A stretch of 64,000 bases of DNA, from the NCBI GenBank assembly GCA_905221605.1, contig CAJNDS010002612.1:363626-427625 (forward strand). Reading direction: 5' to 3'. This document shows, piece by piece, positions 1-11,700 of this stretch. The position numbers were made by a program, and so were the translations under genes. The notes beneath the pieces were generated by a model that did not search any database, was not told the DNA's origin, and worked only from the letters and a program-made list of their open reading frames with translations. Position 1 is the stretch's first letter. Every line of letters begins with the position of its first letter. This DNA comes from Symbiodinium natans (taxonomy: Eukaryota > Sar > Dinophyceae > Suessiales > Symbiodiniaceae).

Positions 1-189
1 CTTTCTTTCTTTCTTTGTTTTTTTTTTTTTTTTCTCTCTCTCTCTCTCTCCGGTTTTCAAATTTCGGGTTTAGGGTTCAGGATTTGCTGGGTTTTAGGTG
101 GGATCCAGGTCTGGGGTTTATTGTTTTTGGATATGTTTTTGTTTTTTTTGGTTGGGGCTTTCCTACGCAGTGCGCAGCTTGGACAACCC

Positions 190-545
190 TGGAAGTCTTC
201 TGGTCTGGTATACCCCCAAAACCCCTAATCAAACCCCAAACCCCTCCAAACCCCGAACCCTTAACCCCAAACCCTAAACCCCAAACCCTAGACCCGAAGC
301 CCTAAACCCCAAACCTCAAACCCCAAACCCTAAACCCTAAACCCCAAACCCCAAACCCTAAACCCCAAACCCCAAACCCCAAACCCTAAACCCTAATCCC
401 CAAGCCCCAAACCCTAAACCCCAAACCCCAAACCCCAAACCCTAAACCCTAATCCCCCAAGCCCCAAACCCTAAACCCTAAACCCCAACCCCAAACCCTA
501 AACCCTAAACCCCAAACCCCAAACCCTAAGCCCTAATCCCCCAAG
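190..545. repeat. Degenerate CCCTAAA/CCCCAAA array
   Basis: About 350 bases of CCCTAAA mixed with CCCCAAA and CCCTAATC variants, on the acceptor side of the exon at 562. The 5' flank (1-60) is CTTT and CT microsatellite. Confidence 0.9.
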
Positions 546-561
546 CCCCCTTAAACGCCAG

Positions 562-2472
562 GAGTTGCAGCAGGAAGGCCCAGCCTCCATGCCCGAGGAC
601 CCCAGCAGCTGGGCCATCTCGCTGAGGCAGCTTCAGCATCTCAGGGCCGCCTGGGTGGCCCTTACAAGTTTAGGGTTTAGGGTTTAGGGTTTGGGGTTTA
701 GGGTTTAGGGTTTGGGGTTTAGGGTTTAGGGTTTGGGGTTTAGGGTTTGGGGTTTAGGGTTTGGGGTTTAGGTATCCTTGGCGACTGGGCAACTAAGGCC
801 AGGATGCGCCAGGAGGGCTTCTTCGAAGGCCGGGTGAAAAGAAAAAGCCTTATCGCCTGCACACCCCCCCCCCCCCGCCGTAACGCCCTAAAACCCTACA
901 GTAGGCCTCAACCCTAAGCCCTCAACCTCCAAAGGGTTCTTTGAACCCTATGATAGGTAAACTCTAACCCCTGAAGGGTCAGGGTTTTGGGACTCTGAAG
1001 TTCTTTCTCTCCTGGGCTTCTTGTGGGCTTAGGGGTGGCGTTCTCAGCGCTTCTTCGATGGAAAGGTAAGGGTACTGAGTGCAGGCCGGCAGCGATTTGT
1101 GTATTTCGACCCTGGCGCCATGGACTTTGAGGTGGACGACGCCGTGGTCAGCAAAGTGGGAGACAAGGCAACCTTGTCGGGTCCAAAAGTGGAGAAGAAC
1201 CCTAAACCCTAAACCCGAAACCCTAAACCCTAAACTTACCCTAAACCCTAAACCCTAAACCCCAGACATATAGTGGAGAAGAACCTTAAACCCTAAACCC
1301 TAGACCCTAGACCCCAGACCTTAAACTCTGGACCCGACACCGTCTCCTTTAAAAGGGTACCCTGGGCTGTCTAAGCACCCTGTGCTTCCTGCATAAGAGC
1401 CTGTCAGGCAAAGGCGCTCGGCGTGGAGGTTGGTTGGAGGGCATATGGCATTGACTTCAGCCTCTTCTGCCAGGAAGCACTGAGTGAGCGCAGTGTGGAT
1501 GGTAAGGCACATTGGGTCATCTTCCGCGACACTGCCGGGACCTTCGATCCTGACATGTACCAGGTCAACTTGTCCTATGTCAAGCCGCTGACCCGTGGCC
1601 TCGACATCAGCCTGGCACTGCTGTACAACCGCAGGGAAGGACTCCCCAAAAACAATTCATAATTAGGGCTCCATTTTTTCAAATAAATAAGGGTAATTTA
1701 AGAAATGATCCCAAATCGATACCTAGAGGAGGGCGCAAGGCCACGGTCTTCATCTCCCACGCCTGGGCTGAGAGTTTCCTGTACTTCCTTGCCGTGCTTG
1801 AAACGGGCATCGGCATGCAGCAGCCGCTGTCCCTGGACGATTACGCCTGGATCTGCACCTTAGTAGTAGACTAGGTAACCTTCAACCTTTTTGGGGTATC
1901 TGTTCCTTTTATCATCCCAAAGGTTAACCTTTAGTTCCCCAAGGATACTCGACAACTAAGGCACCTTTGGCGTCAACCAGAATATGACGGCGGAGGACAT
2001 CTCGGGGGCGATTGCCAGTCCTTCTGACAGTCCTTTTGCTCGCGTGCTGCAATCCGTCAGCGAGGTCGCTGTCATTTTCAATGACCGCATCAACCTGTAC
2101 TCGCGTGTCTGGTGTGTGTATGAGGCGTTCGTAGCGCTGGAGCAAGGAAAGCTGGTCCGTTGTCTAGGCTTGCCAACCAAATGGAGGGACGCAGTTCAGG
2201 AGATCTTGGTGCACCCCGAGCACGAGTGGGTCAAGGGGATTGACAACTTCTGCGAGAGACACAAGATGAACGTGCTGGACGCAACAGCCAGCGTGGTTGA
2301 AGATAAGATTGCAATCCTCCAAGCACTGCAGGGCCAAGAGGAGCAGGTCAACGACAGGACGAACTGCTTACAGGAATGGGCGCTGAAGGATATCATTGTG
2401 GGTCAATTCAGTGGCCTCATGGAGAAGGCAGCGACATCTGGCACGAACGAGCCCGAGCTGCTTGCCCCGTGA
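562..2472 (+). CDS. TIR-like 'FISHAW' domain protein, 5' end not identified
   Basis: Exons inferred at 562-645, 798-833, 1048-1167, 1408-1639, 1729-1854 and 1961-2472; all joins keep one reading frame and the last ends in TGA. Donors read GC, GT, GC, GA and GC. The first exons give an unfamiliar region (GFFEGR, RFVYFDPGAMDFEVDD). Exon five reads ATVFISHAWAESF, and the join to exon six gives WICTFGVNQN, followed by SEVAVIFND and YSRVWCVYEAFVALE. This order (SHAW, W.C.F..NQ, vlD....rvWCv.E) is that of a TIR-like domain family common in dinoflagellate and other alveolate proteins, where it probably binds a nucleotide or mediates protein contacts. The C-terminal 110 residues look helical (QALQGQEEQV). 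Upstream exons are probably outside the window or hidden in the array at 190-540. The enzymatic role is unknown. Confidence 0.72.
668..773. repeat. TTTAGGG/TTTGGGG array
   Basis: The array fills the intron between the exons ending at 645 and starting at 798, in TTTAGGG sense on the coding strand. Confidence 0.9.
1855..1960 (+). other. Intron bounded by a direct repeat, with internal inverted repeat
   Basis: This 106-nt intron starts with GCACCTT and the next exon starts with the same GCACCTT. Splicing GC-AG rebuilds the family motif WICTFGVNQ exactly. Inside, GGTAACCTT (near 1875) faces AAGGTTAACC (near 1920). A direct repeat at the borders plus an internal inverted repeat is the signature expected of an introner insertion with target duplication. 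It carries no telomere repeat. Confidence 0.6.
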
Positions 2473-2527
2473 TTGTAATATAAAACTACGTGATGCGATT
2501 TCACATAGTGACATCACACATGTTACG

Positions 2528-2612
2528 TTGGGATGTTCCCCCCCACTGGAATAGGGGGGGGGGCACCATAATCCTTATCAAGGACTGTTTGTATAAGGGG
2601 GAACATCCCAAA
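2528..2612. mobile_element. Family-A hairpin element (MITE-like)
   Basis: Inverted repeat with outer ends TTGGGATGTTCCCCC and GGGGGAACATCCCAA. The left arm is damaged by G/C runs; the right arm AAGGACTGTTTGTATAAG matches the other copies. It lies 55 bases after the stop of the TIR-like gene. Confidence 0.7.
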
Positions 2613-3679
2613 TGCTACGTCACATTTCTTTATCATCTTCTCGAACACGGCCCCAGCGCCGCCTAGTGGGGTGACGGGGATGCACCTTTAGCTGGACGTA
2701 GTGTTGATCAAGGTTCCCGACATTCGGGGTCGCTTTGGGTTCCCGGGTTCATATGGGACTAGATCTGCGATCCAACCTCGCAAAGCAGCAAATCATCCAT
2801 GCTGATGTCCAGCAGCATCTTTAAGAGATCAGCGCCGAAGCTGCATGCATCCCGCAGGGACTGCTGAGCCTGGGCAGTACGATGTGCACCCCGTCAAGTC
2901 TCACTGTCTTCTTCAACGGGGTAACAAGCCCCCTCCCCCGTTCTTCAACCCGAAACCCTAAACCCTAAGCCCTAAACCCGACACCCTAAATCCTCCCCAG
3001 CGTTGTTCTTAAACGCCTGAGAAAGTTCCCGAAAAGCCTCTGATCAGTTTCGCGCCCGGGCTTATGTAGGGTTTGCTGCCCAAGCCCTAAACCCCTAAAT
3101 CCTTCGACTCCTTGACCCGTCGACCCCTAAACCCCAAATCCCAAACCCTAAGCCCTAAGCCCTAAACCCATTCGGGTTTTAGGGTTTAGGGCATACAGGG
3201 TGTGTGTGTCCGTGGCTTCCATAGACCCGTTTAAGGTCAGGTGAAGAGTTTAGAGGGCTCCCACACCACCACACCTCCATGGGGGCTTCCAAAAATAAGG
3301 GGTGCCCTGTTCGGACTTCCTATAACAACACATTTTGGGAACTACCCCTCATCTTCTTCTTAGAAATCACCTTTTTGGGGGGTTTTTGGCGTTTTGGGGC
3401 TCAGGGTGCAGTTTGCCTGTATGAAGCCCTAGGGCAATATGACGACCATTGTTCTTGCTGTTTCAAGGGTTCTAACAATCCCAACAGATTAGTTCATAGG
3501 ATGTTAGTTTGGGAAGCAAGTTTGATCCCTTCATGCAGAGCTCTACTGGACCATTCGTTTGCGGGCTACATGGAGTGTGAGTTCTTTAGGAACCTGTGAG
3601 CGGCTTCTCATGCTAGTGGGGGCTTCAGGAGGTTTTTCAAGCCCAACACCACCACAACCCAGGTGTTGAGGGTTGTTCT

Positions 3680-3776
3680 TTGGGACGGTCCCCCTTAAAA
3701 CACAGCCCTTACGAGGGATTATAACAGGGGGTACTATCATCCCTATTAAGGACTTGTTAGCATAAGGGGGAACATG
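3680..3776. mobile_element. Family-A hairpin element, diverged
   Basis: It starts TTGGGACGGTCCCCCTT and ends with AAGGACTTGTTAGCATAAG then GGGGGAACAT. The core GGTACTATCATCCCTATT resembles the copies at 21893 and 28405. Confidence 0.6.
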
Positions 3777-4431
3777 TGGATCTTGCGCTACGTCAGAGTG
3801 CTGGCAATTTTCGCGACTTTGGCTCGCTAGCCCAGATCCTTTTTTAGGCCACGCCAGTATCTGCTGCAAGGGGCTCAGCACCTTGAGGGTTTAGGGTTTA
3901 GGGTTTAGGGTTTAGGGTTTAGGGTTTAGGGCTCGGAAGGGCACCCCAAAGCGTCTTGGCGGTGGCGTGTCCCCGCGGGGTTGGTGTCGCAGAATGGGAG
4001 GGCGGCTTGACATGGTAGAGGATTTCTAGGGTTTAGGGTTTAGGGTTTAGGGTTTAGGGTTTAGGGTTTAGGGTTTAGGGCACCCCATGTCTTTTAAGTA
4101 AAATTCCTCAAAGGCTTCGGGAAGAGGGTTGGCTGGGGCCTCCAAAGCCAAAACCACACCCTACTTGGGCGAAGCCGAGCTGCAGCTACTTTCAAGCCTG
4201 GGTTCTCGTTTGTTTGAACCCTAAACCCTAAACCTTAATCCCTAAACCCTAAACCCTAAAACCCAAAACCCTAAACCCTAGACCCTAAACCCTAGTAGGG
4301 TCTCTGGTCTTTGTACGCAGTGCCACAGTTTGGCCCAGGTAACGCGGCTTTAGACGAGAAGATGATGTCGCCAGAAGGTGGCGTGGCGCAGGGGCCAGGA
4401 CTTTGGAGCCTTCCGGTGTTCTTTACAAAAC

Positions 4432-4579
4432 CTACTTGAAGGTTCATGGTACTTAGTACCCCAATTATGACTGTACTTGTAACCCAATTCTAGCCATATT
4501 AGGGCACTTAAAGGGCTTATGAGTGGGGGATATAAGTTCAGTTATAATTGGGTTGTAAGTACCAAGAACCTCCAAGTAG
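4432..4579. mobile_element. Family-B hairpin element (MITE-like)
   Basis: The ends are CTACTTGAAGGTTCATGG and ACCAAGAACCTCCAAGTAG, which are mutual reverse complements with few mismatches. The interior has AACCCAATT and AATTGGGTT arms around a TTAGGGCACTTAAAGGGCTT loop. Confidence 0.75.
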
Positions 4580-5019
4580 TGTTTTCGGATACGTTGCAAG
4601 TCTTCATGGCGACCTTGTGTGGCAACGGGGTATGGACATTAGCCAGCGCTCTAAGCTTGGTCAAATGACCCGACTCCACAACATCTCGTTTACCATCTCA
4701 CGTCGGTCCAGGAAGCTGCTGGACCCTGTTGTAGTCTGCAAGTTTCCCCGAACCTTTATCCCATACCTCTGCCACCCTCTACCCAGCACAGAAGGCTTAT
4801 TTGGGCTAGTCGGATCTTGATCAAGAATGCTGAACCTTTTTGGTTACCCAAAGCCCTAGGAAACATCTAATACCAAAAAGGTCCAGGTACTTAGATCAAA
4901 CCACAAACCGATCCACGAAGAAGGAAAGACAAACAAAAACTTCTAAAACTCTAAGCTCACGAACCCCGAAACCCATCAACCTCATGTAAACCACATAAGC
5001 CCCTAAACCACCCAACTCC

Positions 5020-5215
5020 TCAACCCCTCAACCCCTCAACCCCTGAACCCCTCAACCCCTCAACCCCTCACTCTCTGAACCCCTCAACACCTCAACACCT
5101 CCCTGAACCCCTGAACCCCTGAACCCCTGAACCCCTGAACCCCTGAACCCCTGAACCCCTGAACCCCTGAACCCCTGAACCCCTGAACCCCTCAACCCCT
5201 CAATCCCTCAACCCT
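5020..5215. repeat. AACCCCTG / AACCCCTC octamer array
   Basis: Tandem octamers, an eight-base variant of the heptameric telomere unit. The run of AACCCCTG at 5104-5185 is nearly perfect. Confidence 0.9.
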
Positions 5216-5549
5216 CAACCCTACACCCCTAATCCTTAAACCCCTGCTAGCAAAAGGCTTTTCATAGTTTGAGGGATTGCTTAGAAGATGCCAGGTGCAG
5301 TCTCCCCCAATCAGGCTGGTGGCTTGGGGGGTTTTGAGGGTAGGGGTTTGAAGGGTTGAGGGTTTATGGCCAATTTAGGGTTTGAGTGTTTGAGGGTTCA
5401 GGGTTTAAGGGGTTGAGGGTTTAGGGCCAGTTTAGGAGTAAGGTTCAGGGTCGAGGTGTTGAGCGTTTGAGGGCTTAGGGTTTGCGGGTTGCGTTCTCAG
5501 GGGCCTGGAGGGGATAACTGGTGACCTGAGGCGTTCCCGACGCACAGGG

Positions 5550-5825
5550 CCCTAAACCCTAAACCCTAAACCCTAAACCCTAAACCCTAAGCCCTAAACC
5601 CTAAACCCTAAACCCTAAACCCTAAACCCTAAACCCTAAACCCTAAGCCCTAAGCCCTAAACCCTAAACCCTAAACCCTAAACCCTAAACCCTAAACCCT
5701 AAACCCTAAACCCTAAACCCTAGCCCTAAGCCCTAAGCCCTAAGCCCTAAGCCCTAAACCCTAAACCCTAAACCCTAAACCCTAAACCCTAAACTAAACC
5801 CTAAACCCTAAACCCTAGACCCTAA
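5550..5825. repeat. CCCTAAA telomere-type array
   Basis: About 38 heptamers, mostly perfect, with blocks of the CCCTAAG variant near 5640 and 5725-5755. Confidence 0.95.
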
Positions 5826-6515
5826 CCCTTTTAAGCATTGCATTGTAGGGGCTGCGAAGAGGACCTCGTGTGTTTGGAAGCTTTCAATCTTGACGCCCTA
5901 ACCCCTAGGCCCTCAAACCGCAAATGCGTCCCTCTTATTGGGATTGTAGCACTTTTGTGGGATTTTTATAGGGATAACCCTTTCTTGTGTACGTGTTAAA
6001 GCTGTAGCACTTTTGGGATTCTTATAGGGACAACCCCTTTTTTGTGTACGTGTTAAAGCTTGAATTAACTCATGTGGAGTTGGAGTTTCCCCGTTAGGGT
6101 TCGGGGTTGATGGTTTTCCAGGCGTTTCGGGTTGCGGGTTGGGGGTTTAAGTTGTAGGGTTTAAGGCTTCAATCGAAAACGCGTAAGCCCCTCAACCGTC
6201 AAACGTTTATCCCTAATAATAACCCCAAAGCCTGAAGCCTAGAGCCTACACCCTCCAACCCTCAAACCCGAAAGCCCTGAACCTTGAACCCCAAGCTTGA
6301 CGCCCCAAACCTGATCGTCCTAAACCCTCAGAGCCTTGAAACCCGAAACACCGAATAAACCACCGGCCCTTCCAAGCCCCCCAGAGGGGGCCCTTCGGAG
6401 CACTTTTTTTGCCCTAAGGAGCCATAAGCCCCATAAAGGCCACAAAACTCTAAACCCTAAACTACACCCTCAACCCTAAACCCTGCCCGAATCCACTTGT
6501 TCGCCGCCGGCGCAG

Positions 6516-8681
6516 GTCCCCGGACCTCAGCAGGTCGAGGTGGTTGGCCAGCCATCGACGCTGGTCAAGGCAATGGTATTTTGTGTGGGTTTAGGGTTTA
6601 GGGATTAGGGTTTAGGGTTTAGGGCTTAGGGCTTAGGGCTTAGGGTCTTCTATGATCTTTTTGGAGGGGAGGAGGTAGGTTCTTTCGTGGTTTGGGGGTT
6701 AGGGTTTAAGGGTTTCGGGCGGTGGGTTTCAGCTTTGTAGGGGAAAGGGAAAGGGAATTGAAAAGGGTTTGCGTGGCTTTGGGCTTTTGGGCTTTGGTTC
6801 GTAGTTTGTGGATTTAGGATATTGGGTTCGAGGGTGAAAGTTTAGGGTGTGTTTGGATTGTGTGGGCTTGGTGTGGCTTTCTGCTTTTTAGTAGGGACGC
6901 GGTGAAGTCAGGAATCCATGATTTTGGGCTCCGGGAGCCCTAAACCCTAAATCCTAAGAGCCACCCAATCTTTAGGGTTGAGAGTGTAGGTTTGAGGGTT
7001 TAGGGTTTAGGGTTTCGGGGTACCAAGCCTCTGTCAAACCTCAACCCCACTTTTGACGGAAGGTCTCGGTCCCCACCGGGGCGGTGCCAGGGCAGCAGAT
7101 CAACTTTACCATGCCCAACGGTGCCTTGGCTTTGTGGGAACTTGAGGGTAATTATAATGCAAGCGCGCATACGTTCATACACTCACTCCTTTGCCTTTCA
7201 TTCAATAAATTAAATTCTCTTCATGGTTTTCCAGTGTCTTATTCATTATGATCACGCGTTTACACGGTTGATCCACTAATTTGCCCTATTGAAAGTCTTC
7301 ACGATTTTAAGTATAATTTATGGTTCACTTCTTACTTCCTTTTTTTTTCATTGCATGTGTGGCATTAGAAGAACGACGTAAAGGATGACATTAAATTGAC
7401 TGCAATTTCGTGCATTTTTCTCTCTCATTTTCACACCTCGGCTTTTAATGCGACCCTTGAGGCCTACAATCCAGCCCCACCCCACCCGGCGTTTAGGGGG
7501 TTTAGGGTTTAGGGCATCCCTTGTAGTGAGTGATAAGGGCCCGGCTGGGGGTGGGATTTTATGGTGTGCATGGATCTGGGCCGGCGGTGATGGGGCATGC
7601 GCACAGGCCATGGCTTTGCAGGTCGAGCGTTGAAGAAGCGGTGCATGATCCCCAAAACGCAAACCTTAAAACCGAAAGCCCCAGACCCTAAACCTCCCAA
7701 CGCTCTGGACCCTAAACCTTCTCAACCTGTAAGCCTCCCAAACCCCAAATCACCGAAACCCTACGCCTCCAGACGCCTCCAAACCCTAAACCCCAAAAAC
7801 CCTAAACCCAAAGCCTCAAAACCCCAGCCCTACCCTAAACCCTAAACCCTAAACCCTAAACCCTAAACCCTAAACCCTAAACCCTAAACCCTAAACCCCA
7901 AAAGCCTGACGATAAACTCTGGCATCCTTTTCGAGGTCAGCGCGTCAGCACCACGGTGCAGGCGGTGGCCTCAGCAGCCAAAAGCTTCAGGGAGCTCTTG
8001 GCTTGGGGGTTCTTGCTGAGTGTAGGGTTTAGGGTTTAGGGTTTAGGGTTTAGGGTTTAGGGTTTAGGGTTTAGGGTCTAGGGTCTAGGGTTGAGGGTGT
8101 AGGGTGTAGGGTTTAGGGTGGAGGGCGGCTGAGTCCATGTCTCAATTGGACCCCCAGCTCCAGGCCGTAGAACCTTGGTTTTTCGTAGGGAATGCGGGGA
8201 TGAGGTACCATTTTTTGTAGATCCCACAAAAGGGTCGATAAAGGGGATAGAAGCAAAGTAAGCAGGAAGTGAAGGCTTAAAAGGGGGGGGGAGAAGAAGA
8301 GGTGCCCAAGTCCCGAGTTCCTGACCCAAACCCTAAACCCTAAACCCTCAACCCTAAACCCTAAACCCTCAACCCTAAACCCTAAACCCTAAACCCTAAA
8401 CCCTAATCCCCAAACCCTAACTCCCAAAGCCCTAGAGATCCCCTAGGCAGCCCAAACCCTAGGCAGCCTAAACCCTGTCAAACCTACGGGTAGATGGGCC
8501 CTTAGCATGGCCCCTAACCTCCTTTAAAGGGTTCTGATGTATGGGCCCTTAATGTGTATAGGGTATACAAGCCCTGAGCCTTACGCCCGAGGCACCAAAC
8601 AATCCTGAACCTTTCACCCCGAAGCCCCAAAAGACATTGTGAAACCCTCAACCCCCAACCCTCAACCCTGAACCCTGAACC

Positions 8682-8720
<39 letters not shown>

Positions 8721-11700
8721 ACCCTAAACCCTAAACCCTAAACCCTAAACCCTAAACCCTAAACCCTAAACCCCCCCCCCCCCCCACCCCATTGTTCAGG
8801 AGCAGGTGCAGCCCGGGGCCTTGCTGACGGTGTCGGTTCCAGCCGGGCGCCCGTTTCCTTTTTTTTTTTGGGTTTTTTTTTTTTTTTCTGTCACTTCATT
8901 ATTCTTATGATTCTCCTTCTTCCTCTTCTTCTTCATTATTATTATTATGGTTGTATTCGCTTTTTGTTTTGGAGATCTTTCTGTGTCTTTTTAGTTTGTG
9001 GCGGGGGGCCGGTGGTTTTAGGCTGTTTGTTTCAAGGGCTTTTGGTATTTTTAGGTTCCTTTGCTTTTTTGTTTGTAGTTTTGTTTTGAAAGGTTTTTAG
9101 AGGGATTTTGGGGTTTTGAGTTTTCTTTTGACGACATGTTTTGGTGGCTATAGGTGTTTTGGGTTTGGGGCTCTACGTCTTTTGAGTTTTTTTTGGCAAG
9201 GCTTTTTTTAATGTTTGGTTTTTGTTGGGGGCTTTATGGTTCGAGGGTTCTGGGGTTTCAGGCAGTTTTGGGTTTAGGGCGTTGCAGAGGGTTCGGGGTT
9301 TTGGAGGTTCTAGGGTCTGGGGTTTTGGAGGCTCTATAGGGCTTACAGTGTTTAGGTTGTTTAGGGCGTTAAGAGGTTTGAGGGTTATAAGGTTTAAGGG
9401 CATTGGGCATTTGAGGGTTTAAGGGCTTTAGCTGTTGAAGCCCCCACACCCCTGCACCCCTAAAGCCCCCAAACCCCAAAACCCGAAAGCCCTAAGCCCT
9501 GAACCCTAAACCCTAAACTCCATCAAGGCCAACCCAGGTCGAATAGAAACCATGGGCCCTTAGTATGGTCCCTTACCCTTGCTTGTAGGGATCCGAAGTA
9601 TGGGCCCTTATTGCGTGCAGCGTATCTTAGGGTTATAGAACAAGGGGCCCAAATTATTAACCCTAAACCCTAAACCCTAAAATCTAAACCCTAAACCCGA
9701 AACCCTAAACCCTAAACCCTCAACCCTAAGCCCTAAACCCTAAACCCTAAACCCTAAACCCTAAACCCTAAACCCTAAACCCTAAGGCCCGGCCCCGACC
9801 CCGGCACCCGTGGTCTCTACCACGGCCGCCGCCGCGATGCAGCCCGGCCTCGCGCAGGCGCGCGAGGCGCCCCGCAGCTCTGTATGGGTTTAGGGTTTGG
9901 GGTTTGGGGGCTGAGGGTTTTCCAGGTTTGAGGATTTCAAGGCGGGGGAGGGGGGTCGAGTCCGTTTTTTTGGCGGCCGAAACCCTAAACCCTAAACACC
10001 CTACACCCTACACCCTAAACCCTAAACCCCAAACCCTAAACCCTAAACCCTAAACGGATTTATAGTTGTGGATGTCTGGCGGCCTTTCGTGTCACGTTCC
10101 GGAGCCTTGAAGCCCTGAGCGAGCATCCGGAAGTCCTAGGCTACTGGGTTTAGGGTTTAGGGTTTGGGGTTTGGGGTTTCGGGTTTAGGGTTTAGGGCTG
10201 GGTAGGCCCTTGGGACATTTCATATTGTCCCTTTAAGAGGATCCTATTCAGGAAGAATTTCTTGGGGGTTTAAGGGGCCAACCCAGACTGAAAGTCCTAA
10301 CAGCCCCAAAGCTGAAAACTCGAAGGCTGCTACCAACCCCAAGGCACAAGGCACAAACCCCAACCCTGGACCCCGAAGTCCAAAAGCCCGAGTAACCCAG
10401 TTTAGGGTTTCAGGGTTTCGGGTTTAGGGTTTAGGGTATTAGGGTTTTAATTAGGGTTTTAGGCTTTTTGGGTTTTTGGGTTGAAAGAGCCAAAACCCTA
10501 AACCCTAAACCATCAGGCTCTCCTGCCCCAGCCGGTGGTGGTCAATGCGCTGGAGGCCTTCAAACCCTAGACCCGAAACCTTACACCCTAAACCCTAAAC
10601 CCTAAACCCTAAACCCTAAACCCTAAACCCTAAACCCTAAACCCTAAACCCTAAACCCTAAGCCCCAAACCCTAAACCCTAACCCTAAACCCTAAACCCT
10701 AAAACCGAGACCTTAGACCCTACAGAACCCCAAGCAACCCTTTGGGCTTGCTATAGGGTCCTCAAGGGAGGGGGGGCGGTTCATGGGGGTAGGTACCTAC
10801 TTGGAGGTTCGTGGTACTTAACAACCAGATATACCTCTACTTATAACCTACCCTAATAAAATTGGGCTATAAGTGCAAGTACTACTTTGGTTAGTAAGTA
10901 CCAATCTTCGGGAATTTCAGGGAGGTTTAGGGAGTAGGGGCGAGTATTAGGGAACCTTGGTTTCATACTCCCCCTTGACCCCTTCCCTTACGGACCCTTT
11001 AATAAGCTTACGCTCACACACAGCTCCAAGCCGGACGCATGAAGCATCATTGAAGCGTGACGCCAGAGCCCTTCAACCCTAAACCCTAAACCCTAAAATC
11101 CTATACCCTGTAGACCTTAACCACACGCACGTCGTAGCAGGCCGATCGACAGCAGTCGCAGTGCGGATGGATTGCTTTCGGCTTGCCTCTTGGCCGTAAG
11201 CCTCGATTTTGGCCGGCAGTTCAGGGTTTTAGGGTTTGGGTTTAGGGTTCAGGGTTTAGGGTTAGGGTTCAGGGTTTAGGGACCTCGAGATACCCCAAGA
11301 GCCAAATCATTGAGCAGCAGGTCTCAGCAGGTGCTGTCTAATGGCAACTCAGGATTGATACCTCACGATGTGGCAGCAGGAGGAAGTATATTGAGGTGAT
11401 TGACCATCCCCCCCCCCCCCCCCCCGGCCTTCCACACACAAACGCAAGCTCCGCCCAAATTGGATGCGAACTTCAAGGTTGAGACTTGAGACCCTTAAGC
11501 CCAAGCCTAAAACACCTTCAGCCCTAAGCCCTAAACCCCAAACCCCAAACCATGAGGCCTCAAACCCTACAGACCCAGAAGCCTACACCCCAAACCTCAA
11601 ACCCTAAAGACTCCAAGCCCCAAAAGCCCAAACCCCAAACCCGAAAGACCCTGAAGCGCAAACCCCAAACCCGAAAGACCCTCAAGCCCAAACCCCAAAC

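Larger units (their letters stand above)
2473..6515. other. Intergenic stretch rich in telomere repeats and hairpin elements
   Basis: No gene is convincing here. It holds family-A hairpin elements (2528-2612, 3680-3776), a family-B element (4432-4579), TTTAGGG arrays (3886-3930, 4028-4080), an AACCCCTG octamer array (5020-5215) and a long CCCTAAA array (5550-5825). A block at 4319-4402 can be read as coding (PQFGPGNAALDEKMMSPEGG) and could be an upstream exon of the next gene, but nothing fixes its frame. Confidence 0.5.

Noticed and set aside
190-340. Frames made of NPKP, NPKPQTL or GFRVLGF repeats, here and at many places.
   Set aside because: They are translations of CCCTAAA/TTTAGGG arrays, not genes.
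3279-3599. 106-codon + frame.
   Set aside because: Composition follows repeat-derived DNA; it overlaps no recognisable motif and sits among hairpin elements.
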